Assembly: GCF_001280125.1 (NCBI RefSeq)
Contig: NZ_LGEG01000212.1
Coordinates: 5,349-69,348 of the forward strand
From: Streptomyces sp. NRRL F-6492
Lineage (GTDB): Bacteria > Actinomycetota > Actinomycetes > Streptomycetales > Streptomycetaceae
DNA: 64,000 nt
Reading direction: 5' to 3'
Shown: positions 27,502 through 36,692 of the stretch, piece by piece
Numbering within the stretch: the first letter of the stretch is position 1
Layout: each line of letters begins with the position of its first letter
Translations under genes and position numbers: made by a program
Notes under the pieces: generated by a model
What the model saw: the letters and a program-made list of their open reading frames with translations, nothing else
Database searches by the model: none
What the model was told of the DNA's origin: nothing

Positions 27502-28133
27502 ACTGGCTCGACTCCGAGGCGTTCACCCTCCTCGGCCAGCGCATCATCTGGTCCGACATGGTCGGCAACCTCTTCGGCCTCGCCGCCCTCGCGCTCGGCT
27601 GGCGCCGCTCCGTCTGGACCTGGCCCGTGCAGTTCCTCGCCGGCCTCATCCTCTTCGCGGCCTTCTACGGCCACCTCGCCGGCAGCGCGGGCAAGCAGGC
27701 CGTCGTCGTGCTCGTGGCGATCTACGGCTGGTGGCAGTGGCAGCGCGGCAAGGGCCAGGGGGCGGACGGCCACATCACCGTGCGCTTCGCCACCTGGCGC
27801 GAGCGCGGCGCCATGATCGCCGCGGCCGCCGCCGGCACCGTCGCCGTGGCCCTTTTCTTCGAGGCCTTCCCGAAGCTGTCCTGGGACCCCTGGCCCGACG
27901 CCTACATCTTCGTCGGCACCGTCGTCGCCATGTACGCCCAGGCCCGGGGCATGGTCGAGTTCTGGTTCGCCTGGCTGCTCGTCGACCTGGTCGGCGTCCC
28001 GCTGAACTTCGCCAACGGCTACGCCTTCTCCGGCTTCGTCTACGTCATCTACGGCGCGCTCGCCCTGTGGGGCATGCGCGACTGGTGGCTCCGCTCCCGC
28101 ACCGCCCCCGCTCTGGAAGGAGCCCACGCATGA
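27498..28133 (+). CDS. ribM: PnuC-like riboflavin transporter RibM (PnuX)
   Basis: A 211-residue membrane protein of the PnuC/NMN-transporter fold with about six to seven helices. The typical motif [11 protein letters not shown] follows helix three, and [20 protein letters not shown] lies near the end. In actinobacteria a member located in the FMN-controlled rib operon is the riboflavin facilitator RibM/PnuX, characterised in Corynebacterium and in a roseoflavin-producing Streptomyces. It starts GTGA, overlapping the ribE stop by four bases, and overlaps ribBA by ATGA, so the three are translationally coupled. Confidence 0.9.
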   Translation: MNWLDSEAFTLLGQRIIWSDMVGNLFGLAALALGWRRSVWTWPVQFLAGLILFAAFYGHLAGSAGKQAVVVLVAIYGWWQWQRGKGQGADGHITVRFATWRERGAMIAAAAAGTVAVALFFEAFPKLSWDPWPDAYIFVGTVVAMYAQARGMVEFWFAWLLVDLVGVPLNFANGYAFSGFVYVIYGALALWGMRDWWLRSRTAPALEGAHA

Positions 28134-29407
28134 GTTCCCTCCCCTCCTGGGACGCCGCCGACCTCGCCCTCGACCCCGTCGAGCAGGCGATCCGGGACAT
28201 CGCCGCCGGCCGCCCCGTCGTCGTCGTCGACGACGAGGACCGCGAGAACGAGGGCGACCTCGTCATCGCCGCCGAGAAGGCCACCCCTGAGATCGTCGCC
28301 TTCATGATGAGCGAGTGCCGCGGCCTGATCTGCGCCCCCATGGAGGACGAGGAACTGGAGCGCCTCGAACTCCCGCAGATGGTCGCGCACAACACCGAGT
28401 CGATGCGCACGGCCTTCACCGTCTCCGTCGACGCGTCCCCCGCCCACGGCGTCACCACCGGCATCTCCGCCGCCGACCGCGCCACCACCCTGCGAATGCT
28501 GGCGGGCGGACGCCACGAGCCCTCCGACTTCGTCCGCCCCGGCCACGTCTTCCCGCTGCGCGCCAGGCCCGGCGGCGTCCTCGCCCGCAACGGCCACACC
28601 GAGGCGGCCGTCGACCTCGCCCGCCTCGCGGGCCTGCGCCCGGCCGGCGCCATCGTCGAGATCGCCGGCGAGGACGGCGTCATGCTGCGCCTGCCCGAGC
28701 TCGTCCCCTTCGCCCGCAAGCACGGCCTCACGATCATCTCCATCGAGGACCTGATCGCCTACCGCCGCTCCGCCGAGCCGACCGTCCGCCGCGAGGCCGA
28801 GGTCCGGCTCCCCACCGCGCACGGCGACTTCACCGCGTACGGCTACCGCTCCACCGTCGACGGCGTCGAGCACGTCGCCCTCGTCCACGGCGAGATCGGC
28901 GACGGCGAGGACGTCCTGGTCCGGGTCCACTCCGAGTGCCTGACCGGCGACATCTTCCACTCGCTGCGCTGCGACTGCGGCCCCCAGCTCCAGGCCTCCA
29001 TGGACCGGATCACCGAGGCCGGCCGGGGCGTCGTCGTCTACCTGCGCGGCCACGAGGGCCGCGGCATCGGCCTGCTGTCCAAGCTGCGCGCGTACGAGCT
29101 CCAGGAGCTCGGCCGCGACACCCTCGACGCCAACCTGGAGCTCGGGCTGCCCGCCGACGCCCGCGACTACGCGGCCGGCGCGCAGATCCTCGCCGACCTC
29201 GGCGTCCGCGGCCTGCGCCTGATGACCAACAACCCCGACAAGATCGACGCCCTCACCCGGTACGGCCTCGTCGTCGAGGGCCGCGAGCCCATGCCGGTCC
29301 AGGCCGGCGAGCACAACCTCCGCTACCTGCGCACCAAGCGGGACCGGATGGGCCACGACCTGCCCTGGCTGGACGGCTCCCCGGCCTCCACCTGCGGCAA
29401 CCAGTAA
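28130..29407 (+). CDS. ribBA: Bifunctional DHBP synthase/GTP cyclohydrolase II
   Basis: This fusion supplies both branches of the pathway: 3,4-dihydroxy-2-butanone-4-phosphate from ribulose-5-phosphate, and the pyrimidine precursor from GTP. Residues about 15-215 are the DHBP synthase domain, with [23 protein letters not shown]-type [16 protein letters not shown], and [15 protein letters not shown]. Residues about 220-415 are GTP cyclohydrolase II, with the zinc site [17 protein letters not shown] and the catalytic [14 protein letters not shown]. The 425-residue length is normal for the fusion. It begins at ATGA overlapping ribM. Confidence 0.95.
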   Translation: MSSLPSWDAADLALDPVEQAIRDIAAGRPVVVVDDEDRENEGDLVIAAEKATPEIVAFMMSECRGLICAPMEDEELERLELPQMVAHNTESMRTAFTVSVDASPAHGVTTGISAADRATTLRMLAGGRHEPSDFVRPGHVFPLRARPGGVLARNGHTEAAVDLARLAGLRPAGAIVEIAGEDGVMLRLPELVPFARKHGLTIISIEDLIAYRRSAEPTVRREAEVRLPTAHGDFTAYGYRSTVDGVEHVALVHGEIGDGEDVLVRVHSECLTGDIFHSLRCDCGPQLQASMDRITEAGRGVVVYLRGHEGRGIGLLSKLRAYELQELGRDTLDANLELGLPADARDYAAGAQILADLGVRGLRLMTNNPDKIDALTRYGLVVEGREPMPVQAGEHNLRYLRTKRDRMGHDLPWLDGSPASTCGNQ

Positions 29408-29464
29408 CCCCGTACGCATCCACCGGTACCACCCGTACCAGCGGCACCATCGGCAAGGAGAAAC

Positions 29465-29950
29465 ATGAGCGGCAAGGGCGCACCCGTCCTCAGCGTGAAG
29501 AACTGCGGCGACCTCCGCGTCGCGGTCATCGCGGCCCAGTGGCACGAGAAGATCATGGACGGCCTCGTCGACGGCGCCCTGCGCGCCCTGGGCGAGCTCG
29601 GCATCGACGAGCCGACCCTGCTCCGCGTCCCCGGCAGCTTCGAACTCCCGGTCGTGGCGAAGGTCCTCGCCGGGCGCGGCTACGATGCCATCGTGGCGCT
29701 CGGCGTCGTCATCCGCGGCGGAACGCCGCACTTCGAGTACGTGTGCCAGGGCGTCACCCACGGCCTCACCCAGGTCTCGATCGACACCGGCGTACCCGTC
29801 GGATTCGGCGTCCTCACCGTCGACAACGAGGAGCAGGCGCTCGACCGGGCCGGCCTCGAAGGCTCCTCCGAGGACAAGGGCCACGAGGCCGTCACCGCCG
29901 CCGTCGCCACCGCCACCACACTGCGCACGGTCAGCGAACCCTGGCGCTGA
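29465..29950 (+). CDS. ribH: 6,7-dimethyl-8-ribityllumazine synthase
   Basis: RibH condenses the pyrimidine and the butanone phosphate to lumazine and forms icosahedral or pentameric shells. The 161-residue product contains [17 protein letters not shown] (substrate-binding Trp/His region), [16 protein letters not shown], and [18 protein letters not shown]. The usual RGDTPHF motif reads RGGTPHF here; the catalytic His is kept. AAGGAG lies six bases before the ATG, and it ends the riboflavin operon. Confidence 0.95.
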   Translation: MSGKGAPVLSVKNCGDLRVAVIAAQWHEKIMDGLVDGALRALGELGIDEPTLLRVPGSFELPVVAKVLAGRGYDAIVALGVVIRGGTPHFEYVCQGVTHGLTQVSIDTGVPVGFGVLTVDNEEQALDRAGLEGSSEDKGHEAVTAAVATATTLRTVSEPWR

Positions 29951-29985
29951 GTGGCGCACGCGCACCCCGTACTCTTAGGACCATC

Positions 29986-30258
29986 ATGGCGAACAAAACC
30001 TTCGAAGAGCTCTTCGCCGAGCTGAAGCTCAAGGCCGAGAACGGTGACCCGGCCACCTCCCGCACCGCGGAACTGGTGGACAAGGGCGTCCATGCCATCG
30101 GCAAGAAGGTCGTCGAGGAGGCCGCCGAGGTCTGGATGGCCGCCGAGTACGAGGGCAAGGAAGCCGCCGCCGAGGAGATCTCGCAGCTGCTGTACCACGT
30201 CCAGGTGATGATGGTCGCCCGCGGGATCTCGCTCGACGACGTCTATGCCCACCTCTGA
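29986..30258 (+). CDS. hisE: Phosphoribosyl-ATP pyrophosphatase
   Basis: HisE hydrolyses phosphoribosyl-ATP to phosphoribosyl-AMP, the second step of histidine biosynthesis. The compact 90-residue all-alpha MazG-like protein has the motifs [19 protein letters not shown] and [14 protein letters not shown], carrying the EExxE and metal-binding Asp/Glu residues. It lies 35 bases after ribH and 49 bases before hisG, so it may share the rib transcript or use a promoter in the ribH tail. Confidence 0.95.
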   Translation: MANKTFEELFAELKLKAENGDPATSRTAELVDKGVHAIGKKVVEEAAEVWMAAEYEGKEAAAEEISQLLYHVQVMMVARGISLDDVYAHL

Positions 30259-30307
30259 ACCAGCCCGTTCCCCACACCCGACTCCCCAGGCAAAGGAAGC
30301 CCACCCC

Positions 30308-31156
30308 ATGCTGCGCATCGCCGTCCCCAACAAGGGTTCCCTCTCCGGACCTGCGTCGGCCATGCTCCATGAGGCCGGCTACCGCCAGCGCAAGGAGTCC
30401 AAGGAACTGGTGGTCATCGACCCCGACAACGAGGTCGAGTTCTTCTACCTACGTCCCAAGGACATCGCGATCTACGTCGCCTCCGGGAAGCTGGACATCG
30501 GCATCACCGGCCGCGACCTGCTCCTGGACTCCGGCGCCAGCGCCGAGGAGATCCTCCCGCTGAACTTCGGCCGCTCCACCTTCCGGTACGCCACCCGGCC
30601 GGGCACCGCGAACGGCCCCGAGGACTTCGGCGGCATGACGATCGCCACCTCCTACGAGGGCATCGTCGCCAAGCACCTGGCCGATCAGGGCATCGACGCC
30701 TCCGTCGTGCACCTGGACGGGGCGGTCGAGACCGCGATCCAGCTCGGCGTCGCCCAGGTCATCGCGGACGTCGTGGAGACCGGCACCAGCCTGCGCAACG
30801 CCGGCCTGGAGGTCATCGGCGACCCGATCCTCACCTCCGAGGCCGTCGTCGTCCGCCGCCAGGGCGCCACCGACGACCACCCGCAGGTCCAGCAGTTCCT
30901 GCGCCGCCTCCAGGGCGTCCTCGTCGCCCGTTCGTACGTGATGATGGACTACGACTGCCGCGCCGAGCACCTGGAGCAGGCCGTCGCCCTCACCCCGGGC
31001 CTGGAGTCGCCCACCATCTCCCCGCTGCACAACGAGGGCTGGGTCGCCGTCCGCGCGATGGTCCCCGCCAAGGAGGCGCAGCGGATCATGGACGACCTGT
31101 ACGAGCTGGGCGCCCGCGCCATCCTCACCACCGCGATCCACGCCTGCCGCCTCTGA
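30308..31156 (+). CDS. hisG: ATP phosphoribosyltransferase, long form
   Basis: HisG commits ATP and PRPP to histidine synthesis. The 282-residue product is the long form with a C-terminal ACT-like regulatory domain. It shows MLRIAVPNKGSLSGPA at the N-terminus, LDIGITGRDLLLD, and the PRPP-binding DVVETGTSLRNAGLEV. The start at 30308 has AAGGAAG eight bases upstream; a longer frame beginning inside hisE is not needed. Feedback inhibition by histidine is expected from the C-terminal domain. Confidence 0.95.
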   Translation: MLRIAVPNKGSLSGPASAMLHEAGYRQRKESKELVVIDPDNEVEFFYLRPKDIAIYVASGKLDIGITGRDLLLDSGASAEEILPLNFGRSTFRYATRPGTANGPEDFGGMTIATSYEGIVAKHLADQGIDASVVHLDGAVETAIQLGVAQVIADVVETGTSLRNAGLEVIGDPILTSEAVVVRRQGATDDHPQVQQFLRRLQGVLVARSYVMMDYDCRAEHLEQAVALTPGLESPTISPLHNEGWVAVRAMVPAKEAQRIMDDLYELGARAILTTAIHACRL

Positions 31157-31207
31157 CGGCCGGGCGCCGCACGTCCCACCCCGCACCACCAGGCACCGAG
31201 GAACCCC

Positions 31208-31660
31208 ATGTCCGAGCCCACGACGCCCGCCCTCCCGGTCACCTTCCGGCCCGGCCGCACCCGGGCCGTCCTGCTGACCGTGGGGATCGCGATGTTCGCC
31301 ACCGTCACCCTGGTGGCGATGATGCTGGAGCGGCTCGGACCGGGGGAGCGCGCCAGCTTCGTCCTCACCGCCGCGCTCTTCCTCGGGGTCCTCGTCCTGC
31401 TGAGCCGCCCCAAGGTCGTCGCCGACGACGAGGGCGTCACGGTCGTCAACATCACCCGGAGCCGCCGGCTCGCCTGGGCGGAGATCCTGCGCGTCAACCT
31501 CCGTGCCGGCGACCCGTGGGTCTTCCTGGACCTGAGCGACGGCACCAGCCTGCCCGTGCTCGGCATCCAGCCCGGCATCGCCAGGGAGGCGGCCCTCCGG
31601 GACGCCCGCGCCCTGCGGGCCCTGACCGAGAGCCGGGGAACGGGCGCGGAGGGGGCCTGA
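31208..31660 (+). CDS. PH-domain membrane protein
   Basis: A 150-residue protein with two transmembrane helices (about 18-38 and 46-66), followed by a bacterial PH-like domain (about 70-130: SRPKVVADDEGVTVVNITRS, RRLAWAEILRVNLRAGDPWV). This architecture is common in actinobacteria next to hisG and is of unknown function. The start has GAGGAA upstream. It sits 51 bases after hisG on the same strand and could be cotranscribed. Confidence 0.85.
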   Translation: MSEPTTPALPVTFRPGRTRAVLLTVGIAMFATVTLVAMMLERLGPGERASFVLTAALFLGVLVLLSRPKVVADDEGVTVVNITRSRRLAWAEILRVNLRAGDPWVFLDLSDGTSLPVLGIQPGIAREAALRDARALRALTESRGTGAEGA

Positions 31661-31786
31661 CCCCCCGGGGGCTCCACCGGAAGGGGCGCCGGGGGGAACT
31701 CCTTCCCGCCCGTCGGGGAGAACCCCGGTCCGTCCCCCATCCGGAGCCGACCCCCTGCCCTTCGGGGCGTCCGCGTGACTACTCTG

Positions 31787-31917
31787 GAGGCGGTGGTGCC
31801 GAGCGCACCACCGCCTCGCGTGTGCAGGGCCGCCGTCACGGCGGCCCGCGAGGCCGCCCTTCTACCCGAGGAGTGACTCCCTCCAGCAATGGACGGATCG
31901 TCCGGTAATACCCGCGC
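31787..31917 (+). promoter_or_regulatory. Structured 5' leader of the CNNM pair
   Basis: Three consecutive hairpins precede the ribosome-binding site of the first CNNM gene: a perfect 13-bp stem with a 5-base loop (31787-31799 with 31805-31817), a perfect 9-bp stem with loop TCA (31827-31835 with 31839-31847), and a small stem GGACG-GAT-CGTCC near 31890. The region does not match the M-box, yybP-ykoY or ydaO cores I know. A terminator of the upstream gene plus a metal-responsive leader are the two obvious readings. Confidence 0.5.
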
Positions 31918-31941
31918 CGCCCCCTCCCAGGAGGCGGCGGC

Positions 31942-33360
31942 ATGATCGTCTCCCTTCTGCTGCTCGCCGCGGCCTTCCTCCTGATCCTCGCCAACGGCTT
32001 CTTCGTGGCCGCCGAGTTCGGTCTCGTGACCGTCGAGCGCGCCGAGGCCGAGCGGGCCGCGGCCGCCGGCGACCGGCGCGCCCGCACCGTCGTCACCGCG
32101 CTGCGCGAGCTGTCCTTCCAGCTCTCCGGCACCCAGCTCGGCATCACCCTCACCTCGCTCGTCGTCGGCATGCTCGCCGAGCCCGCGCTCGCCGGGTTGC
32201 TGCACGGGCCGCTCACCGCGACCGGACTGCCCACGGGGGCCGTCTCCGGGGTGTCGGTGGTGATCGGGATGCTGCTCGCCTCCGCCGTCCAGATGGTGGT
32301 CGGCGAGCTGGTGCCGAAGAACTGGGCGGTCTCCCGGCCGCTCCAGGTGGCCCGTTTCGTCGCCACCCCGCAGCGCCGCTTCTCCGCCCTCTTCCGGCCG
32401 GTGATCGCCCTGCTCAACCGGGTCGCCAACCGGCTCGTCCGGCTCCTGGGCGTCGAGCCCACCGAGGAGCTGGACTCGGTCCGCACCCCCGGCGAGCTGG
32501 TCTCCCTGGCCCGGCACTCGGCCCTGGCCGGCACCCTCGAACAGGACACCGCCGACCTCTTCGTACGGACCCTGTCCCTCGGCGGCCTCACCGCCGAGCA
32601 GGTCATGACCCCGCGCGTGAAGGTCAACGCCCTCCAGTGGGACGCCACCGCGGCGGACGTCCTCAACCTCACCCGGGCCACCGGCCTCTCGCGCTTCCCG
32701 GTCTACCGCGACCGGATCGACGAGGTCGTCGGCATGGTCCACCTCAAGGACGCGCTCGCCGTCGCCCCGCACGCCCGGCTGCGCACCCCCGTCGGCCGGA
32801 TCGCGGTCCCGCCGCTCCTCGTCCCCGAGTCGCTGCCCGCCCAGGCCCTCCTGGAACGGCTGCGCCGCGAACAGCCGATCGCGGTGGTCGTCGACGAGTA
32901 CGGCGGCACCGCCGGCGTCGTCACCCTGGAGGACATCGTCGAGGAACTCGTCGGCGAGGTCCGCGACGAGCACGACACCGCGGCCGACGGACGGCCCGAG
33001 CCGGTCGCCGCCCCCGCCGAGGACGGACGTCCCGCCTGGGAGGCCGACGGCTCCTGCCGGGTCCACGCCCTGCGCCGGGTGGGCCTCGACGTGCCCGACG
33101 GGCCGTACGAGACCGTCGCCGGGCTCGTCGCCGACCTCCTCGGCCGCATCCCCGCAGCCGGGGACCGGGTCGAACTGCCCGGCTGGCAGCTCTCGGTCCG
33201 CCGGGTCGACCGCTACCGTGCCGAGAGCGTCCGGATCGTCCGGACGACCCCGGACCCGTCCCCGGCCGCGGCCCCGGCCCTGAATCCGGACCCGAATCCG
33301 GTCCCGGTCCCGGTCGCGGCGTCCGCCGCCGGTCCGCTGGTCGCGGAGGGCGCCCGATGA
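31942..33360 (+). CDS. CNNM/CorC-type membrane protein with CBS pair (full length)
   Basis: A 472-residue protein of the hemolysin C/CNNM family, whose members handle Mg2+ (efflux or sensing). Order: DUF21 transmembrane domain (1-190, three to four helices, LANGFFVAAEFGLVTVERAEAE), a CBS pair (about 210-330, MTPRVKVNALQW; FPVYRDRIDEVVGMVHLKD; VVDEYGGTAGVVTLEDIVEELVGE), and a CorC_HlyC domain (about 350-430, DVPDGPYETVAGLVADLLGRIP). A Pro/Ala-rich tail follows. The ATG has AGGAGG upstream, and the stop overlaps the next gene by ATGA. Confidence 0.92.
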   Translation: MIVSLLLLAAAFLLILANGFFVAAEFGLVTVERAEAERAAAAGDRRARTVVTALRELSFQLSGTQLGITLTSLVVGMLAEPALAGLLHGPLTATGLPTGAVSGVSVVIGMLLASAVQMVVGELVPKNWAVSRPLQVARFVATPQRRFSALFRPVIALLNRVANRLVRLLGVEPTEELDSVRTPGELVSLARHSALAGTLEQDTADLFVRTLSLGGLTAEQVMTPRVKVNALQWDATAADVLNLTRATGLSRFPVYRDRIDEVVGMVHLKDALAVAPHARLRTPVGRIAVPPLLVPESLPAQALLERLRREQPIAVVVDEYGGTAGVVTLEDIVEELVGEVRDEHDTAADGRPEPVAAPAEDGRPAWEADGSCRVHALRRVGLDVPDGPYETVAGLVADLLGRIPAAGDRVELPGWQLSVRRVDRYRAESVRIVRTTPDPSPAAAPALNPDPNPVPVPVAASAAGPLVAEGAR

Positions 33361-34445
33361 GCACCCTCCCACTCCTCCTCGCGCTCCTCCTGGTCCTCGC
33401 CAACGGCTTCTTCGTCGGAGCCGAGTTCGCGCTCGTCTCCGTCCGGCGCAGCCAGATCGAACCGCTCGGCGGAGCCCGGGCCAAGCAGGTCCTGTACGGC
33501 CTGGAGAACCTGCCGCGGATGATGGCGGCCGCCCAGTTCGGCATCACGGTCTGCTCGCTGACGCTCGGCGCCGTCGCCGAGCCGACCGTCGCCCGGCTCC
33601 TCGAACCCGTCTTCCACGTGGTCGGGGTCCCCGAGGGACTGATCCACCCGCTCGGCTACGCCATCGCCCTCGCCGCCGTCGTCTTCCTCCACCTCGTCAT
33701 CGGCGAGATGGTCCCGAAGAACCTGGCGATGGCCGCGCCCGAACGGACCGCGCTGTGGCTGGCCCCGGCCCTCGTCGGCTTCGCCCGGCTCTGCCGCCCC
33801 GTGACGACCGCCCTGGGCGCCTGCGCCCGGCTGGTCCTGCGGGCGTTCAAGGTCGAGCCGAAGGACGAGGTGGAGGCCGTCTTCACCAGCGCCCAGCTGG
33901 GCCGTCTGGTGGAGGACGCCGGACAGGCCGGTCTGCTCGACCCGGCCGAGCAGGAGCGTCTGGAGGACGCCCTCGAACTGGGCTCCCGCCCGGTGACCGA
34001 CGTCCTCATCACCTCCGCCTCCCTGGTCACGGTCCCGCCGTCCGTCACCCCGCGCGAGATCGAGGAGCTGACCGTACGGACCGGGTACTCGCGCTTCCCG
34101 GTCCGCGCCGAGACGGGCGCCGCCTTCACGGGCTTCGTGCACGTGAAGGACGTCCTCGACCTGGAGGAGCGGGAGCGGGCGGTGCCGCAGCGGCTGTGGC
34201 GCCCGATGGCGACGCTCCGGGCGGAGCTCCCGCTCGACGACGCCCTCACCGTGATGCGCCGCGCCGCGACCCATCTGGCGCAGGTCGCGGACGGCTCGGG
34301 CCGGGTCCTCGGACTCGTCGCCCTGGAGGACGTCCTGGAGATGCTGGTGGGCGAGGTCCGCGACCCCGCCCACCGGGTGCGCCCCCGGACCGCCACGGTC
34401 ACGATCCCGGTCACGGCCCCCGCCCCGGCTCCCGTGCGGAGCTAG
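33357..34445 (+). CDS. CNNM/CorC-type membrane protein lacking the CorC_HlyC domain
   Basis: A 362-residue paralogue of the preceding protein and translationally coupled to it. The DUF21 membrane domain (LANGFFVGAEFALVSVRRSQ; IGEMVPKNLAMAAPERTALW) and CBS pair (ITSASLVTVPPSV; SRFPVRAETGAAFTGFVHVKDVL; VLGLVALEDVLEMLVGEVRD) are present. The protein ends just after the second CBS, without the CorC_HlyC domain. Tandem CNNM pairs suggest a heterodimer, since CNNM proteins dimerise through these domains. It ends nine bases from a convergent gene. Confidence 0.92.
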   Translation: MSTLPLLLALLLVLANGFFVGAEFALVSVRRSQIEPLGGARAKQVLYGLENLPRMMAAAQFGITVCSLTLGAVAEPTVARLLEPVFHVVGVPEGLIHPLGYAIALAAVVFLHLVIGEMVPKNLAMAAPERTALWLAPALVGFARLCRPVTTALGACARLVLRAFKVEPKDEVEAVFTSAQLGRLVEDAGQAGLLDPAEQERLEDALELGSRPVTDVLITSASLVTVPPSVTPREIEELTVRTGYSRFPVRAETGAAFTGFVHVKDVLDLEERERAVPQRLWRPMATLRAELPLDDALTVMRRAATHLAQVADGSGRVLGLVALEDVLEMLVGEVRDPAHRVRPRTATVTIPVTAPAPAPVRS

Positions 34446-34454
34446 GGCACCGGG

Positions 34455-36383
34455 TCAGTACCCCGGCGGGTCCTGCTGCGGGCCGCGGTCGACCGGACCG
34501 CGGCCCGACAGCACCTCGCCGTACGCCTGCATGAGGTCCGCGAGCCTGAGGGTGGCGAGGTCCTCCCGGGTCGGGCTGCCCGGATAGCCGGAGAGCCGCA
34601 GGTCCCGGTAGGCGCAGGACTTCTCGTACAGGGTGCGCAGGAAGCGTCCGTTGCCCAGCTCGTCGATCCAGCCCTGCTCGACGACGTGCCCGCTGATCGA
34701 GCGCAGCTCGTCGCGGGCCTCGTCGTCCCAGCCGTCCCCGTCGGCCGCCGCGAGGACCTCGCCGATGGCGGTGAGTTCGAGCGGCCGGTACGAGGGGAAG
34801 TCCACCCGGGTGGTGAACCGGGAGGACAGGCCGGGGTTGGTGGAGAGCAGCCGGTCCATGCCCTCGGGGTAGCCGGCCAGGATGACCACCAGGTGGTCGC
34901 GGTTGTCCTCGGCCCGCTTCAGGAGCACCTGGAGCGCCTCGTCGCCGTACGCGTCGCCCTTGCTGTAGCCGGTGTTGGAGAGCGCGTAGGCCTCGTCCAC
35001 GAAGAGCACCCCGCCGACCGCCGAGTCGATCAGCTCGTTGGCCTTGACCGCCGTCTGGCCCAGGAACTCGCCGACCAGATCGGCCCGCTGGGCCTCCACG
35101 AGGTGGTCGCCGCCGAGCAGCCCGAGGGCGTAGAAGACCCGGCCCAGGATCCGGGCGACCGTGGTCTTCCCGGTGCCCGAGGGGCCGGAGAAGACGAAGT
35201 GCCGCTTCGGCGGCTGGACCGGAAGCCCCTGGTCGGCCCGGAGCCGCGCCATCTCCAGCTGCGCCGAGAGCGCCTTGACCTGGCGCTTCACCGGTTCGAG
35301 GCCGACCATGCCCTCCAGCTCGGCGAGCGCCTCCGCGAGCAGGGCCGGATCGGTGGGTCCGGCCGGGAAGCGCGGCGGCTCCGGCTGCCGGGGGACCCTG
35401 GCCTTCCGCCGTACGACCTCCGGGGGCGCGGCCGGCGGCACCGGATCGGGCGCGAGCCGCAGGCCGTCGCCGAGCCCGCCGCCGTCGGGCTCGGTGCCCG
35501 GCACGGTGTCCACCGCGTCCTGGCCGAGACCGCCGCCGACCGTGCCCAGGGCGACCGTCGCGAGCCCGGCCGGATCCTCCGGGCCGTCGTAACCCTCGTA
35601 CCCCTCGAAGCCGTCGAAGCCGTCGTACGCGGTGATCGCCGCGAGCCGCGCCGCCGTGTCCATGAACGCCGGGTCGATCCGGTGCACGGCCCGGTAGAGC
35701 GGCAGCGCGGCGGCGCTGCGCCCGGTGCCCTCGTGGGCGCGGGCCAGCCAGTACCGCAGCTCCTTGCGCTGCGGCTGCTCGCTGCGGCAGCGCATCAGGG
35801 AGGCCGAGAGGAGCGGTTCGGCCTGGCCGTACATCTCCAGGCGCACCCGGGCCATGCCGCCGAAGAGCCCGGCCTCGATGCCGAGCAGCGGGTCGTCGAC
35901 GAGGGGCTCGGTGAGCCGGACGAGCTGCTCCCAGTCCTTGACGAGATAGGCCCGGCAGGCGTGCAGGAAGCGCACCTGGGGATCGGTGTCGACCGGGGGG
36001 AGCCCCGCGAGGGCCCGGTCGAGCTCGGGCACGTGGCGCCCGTCGAGCCAGTGGGAGGCGTGCGCGAGCAGCAGGTCGCGCGGGCTCTCCAGGACCGGCT
36101 GCACCCACCAGCCGAGCCAGTACCAGGAGTTCAGGGTCCGCCGGTAGCGGGTCCGCTGCTCGCCGAAGCGCTCGCGGTGGCGGTACATGCGCAGCAGCGC
36201 GGTCGTGGTGTCGACCCGGAGCGCGTGCAGCCCGAGCCAGGCGTCCGCCATCCCGGGATCGATCCGTACCGCCGCCCGGAACTCGTCCTCCGCCTGCGGA
36301 TACGCGCCCATCGTGTAGGCGTCGACTCCGCGCAGCCAGGCGAGCTCGGCCGGGGGCTGCGAGCCCTGTGTGCCGATGTCCAT
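34455..36383 (-). CDS. EccA-like AAA+ ATPase with TPR N-terminus (CbxX/CfqX type)
   Basis: A 642-residue cytosolic ATPase. The N-terminal half is a TPR-like helical array (LRGVDAYTMGAYPQAEDEFR and following repeats). A disordered linker (about 260-370, Asp/Glu/Pro-rich) leads to a CbxX/CfqX AAA+ domain with Walker A GPSGTGKTTVARILG, Walker B GGVLFVDEAYAL and sensor ILAGYPEGMDRLL followed by SRFTTRVDFPSY. This architecture equals EccA of type VII secretion, but no ESX genes are in the neighbourhood, so a T7SS role is doubtful. The ATG at 36383 follows GGGGGA; upstream ATGs lack ribosome-binding sites. Confidence 0.85.
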   Translation of the reverse strand: MDIGTQGSQPPAELAWLRGVDAYTMGAYPQAEDEFRAAVRIDPGMADAWLGLHALRVDTTTALLRMYRHRERFGEQRTRYRRTLNSWYWLGWWVQPVLESPRDLLLAHASHWLDGRHVPELDRALAGLPPVDTDPQVRFLHACRAYLVKDWEQLVRLTEPLVDDPLLGIEAGLFGGMARVRLEMYGQAEPLLSASLMRCRSEQPQRKELRYWLARAHEGTGRSAAALPLYRAVHRIDPAFMDTAARLAAITAYDGFDGFEGYEGYDGPEDPAGLATVALGTVGGGLGQDAVDTVPGTEPDGGGLGDGLRLAPDPVPPAAPPEVVRRKARVPRQPEPPRFPAGPTDPALLAEALAELEGMVGLEPVKRQVKALSAQLEMARLRADQGLPVQPPKRHFVFSGPSGTGKTTVARILGRVFYALGLLGGDHLVEAQRADLVGEFLGQTAVKANELIDSAVGGVLFVDEAYALSNTGYSKGDAYGDEALQVLLKRAEDNRDHLVVILAGYPEGMDRLLSTNPGLSSRFTTRVDFPSYRPLELTAIGEVLAAADGDGWDDEARDELRSISGHVVEQGWIDELGNGRFLRTLYEKSCAYRDLRLSGYPGSPTREDLATLRLADLMQAYGEVLSGRGPVDRGPQQDPPGY

Positions 36384-36692
36384 CGGGTCCCCCACAACCG
36401 TCATCGCATGGACGGGATTTGACCGCACCTGCGGGCATCGTACCTGCGCAGGGGGTGGGCGCTTAAGGAGAAGCGCATGATCCGGAAGCGGTGACCCTGG
36501 GTGAGCGTCAGGGAGCGCGAAGGGCCCCGGAGGGGGCTTTCTGGGGCAGAACGAAGCCCCCGATCACGGGGGAACAACCGGGGGCTTCGCGTCCGCGGCG
36601 GCTCCGAAAAGCCGCACATTCAGAACGTAAGACCTGTACGCCCCTGGGGTCAAGCGGAGTTGGGGCACTTGCGCAAGCGGAGCCGGAGGCCC
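36384..36692. other. Intergenic region upstream of the AAA+ gene
   Basis: Apart from the hairpin at 36552-36589 I see nothing coding. It holds the promoter region of the minus-strand ATPase gene and the terminator of the upstream kinase gene. A slightly AT-richer stretch (36610-36660) gives no clear promoter pair. Confidence 0.5.
36552..36589 (-). terminator. Hairpin terminator after the P-loop kinase gene
   Basis: Perfect 11-bp stem CGAAGCCCCCG/CGGGGGCTTCG (36552-36562 with 36579-36589) around a 16-base loop, which can also form an internal CCCCG/CGGGG pairing. It lies 103 bases beyond the kinase stop on the minus strand. Confidence 0.6.

Noticed and set aside
31787..31941. M-box (ykoK) Mg2+ riboswitch
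   Set aside because: The conserved M-box segments could not be found; only generic hairpins are present.
34455..36383. Type VII secretion locus
   Set aside because: The EccA-like ATPase is alone; no EccB-E, MycP or WXG100 genes nearby.
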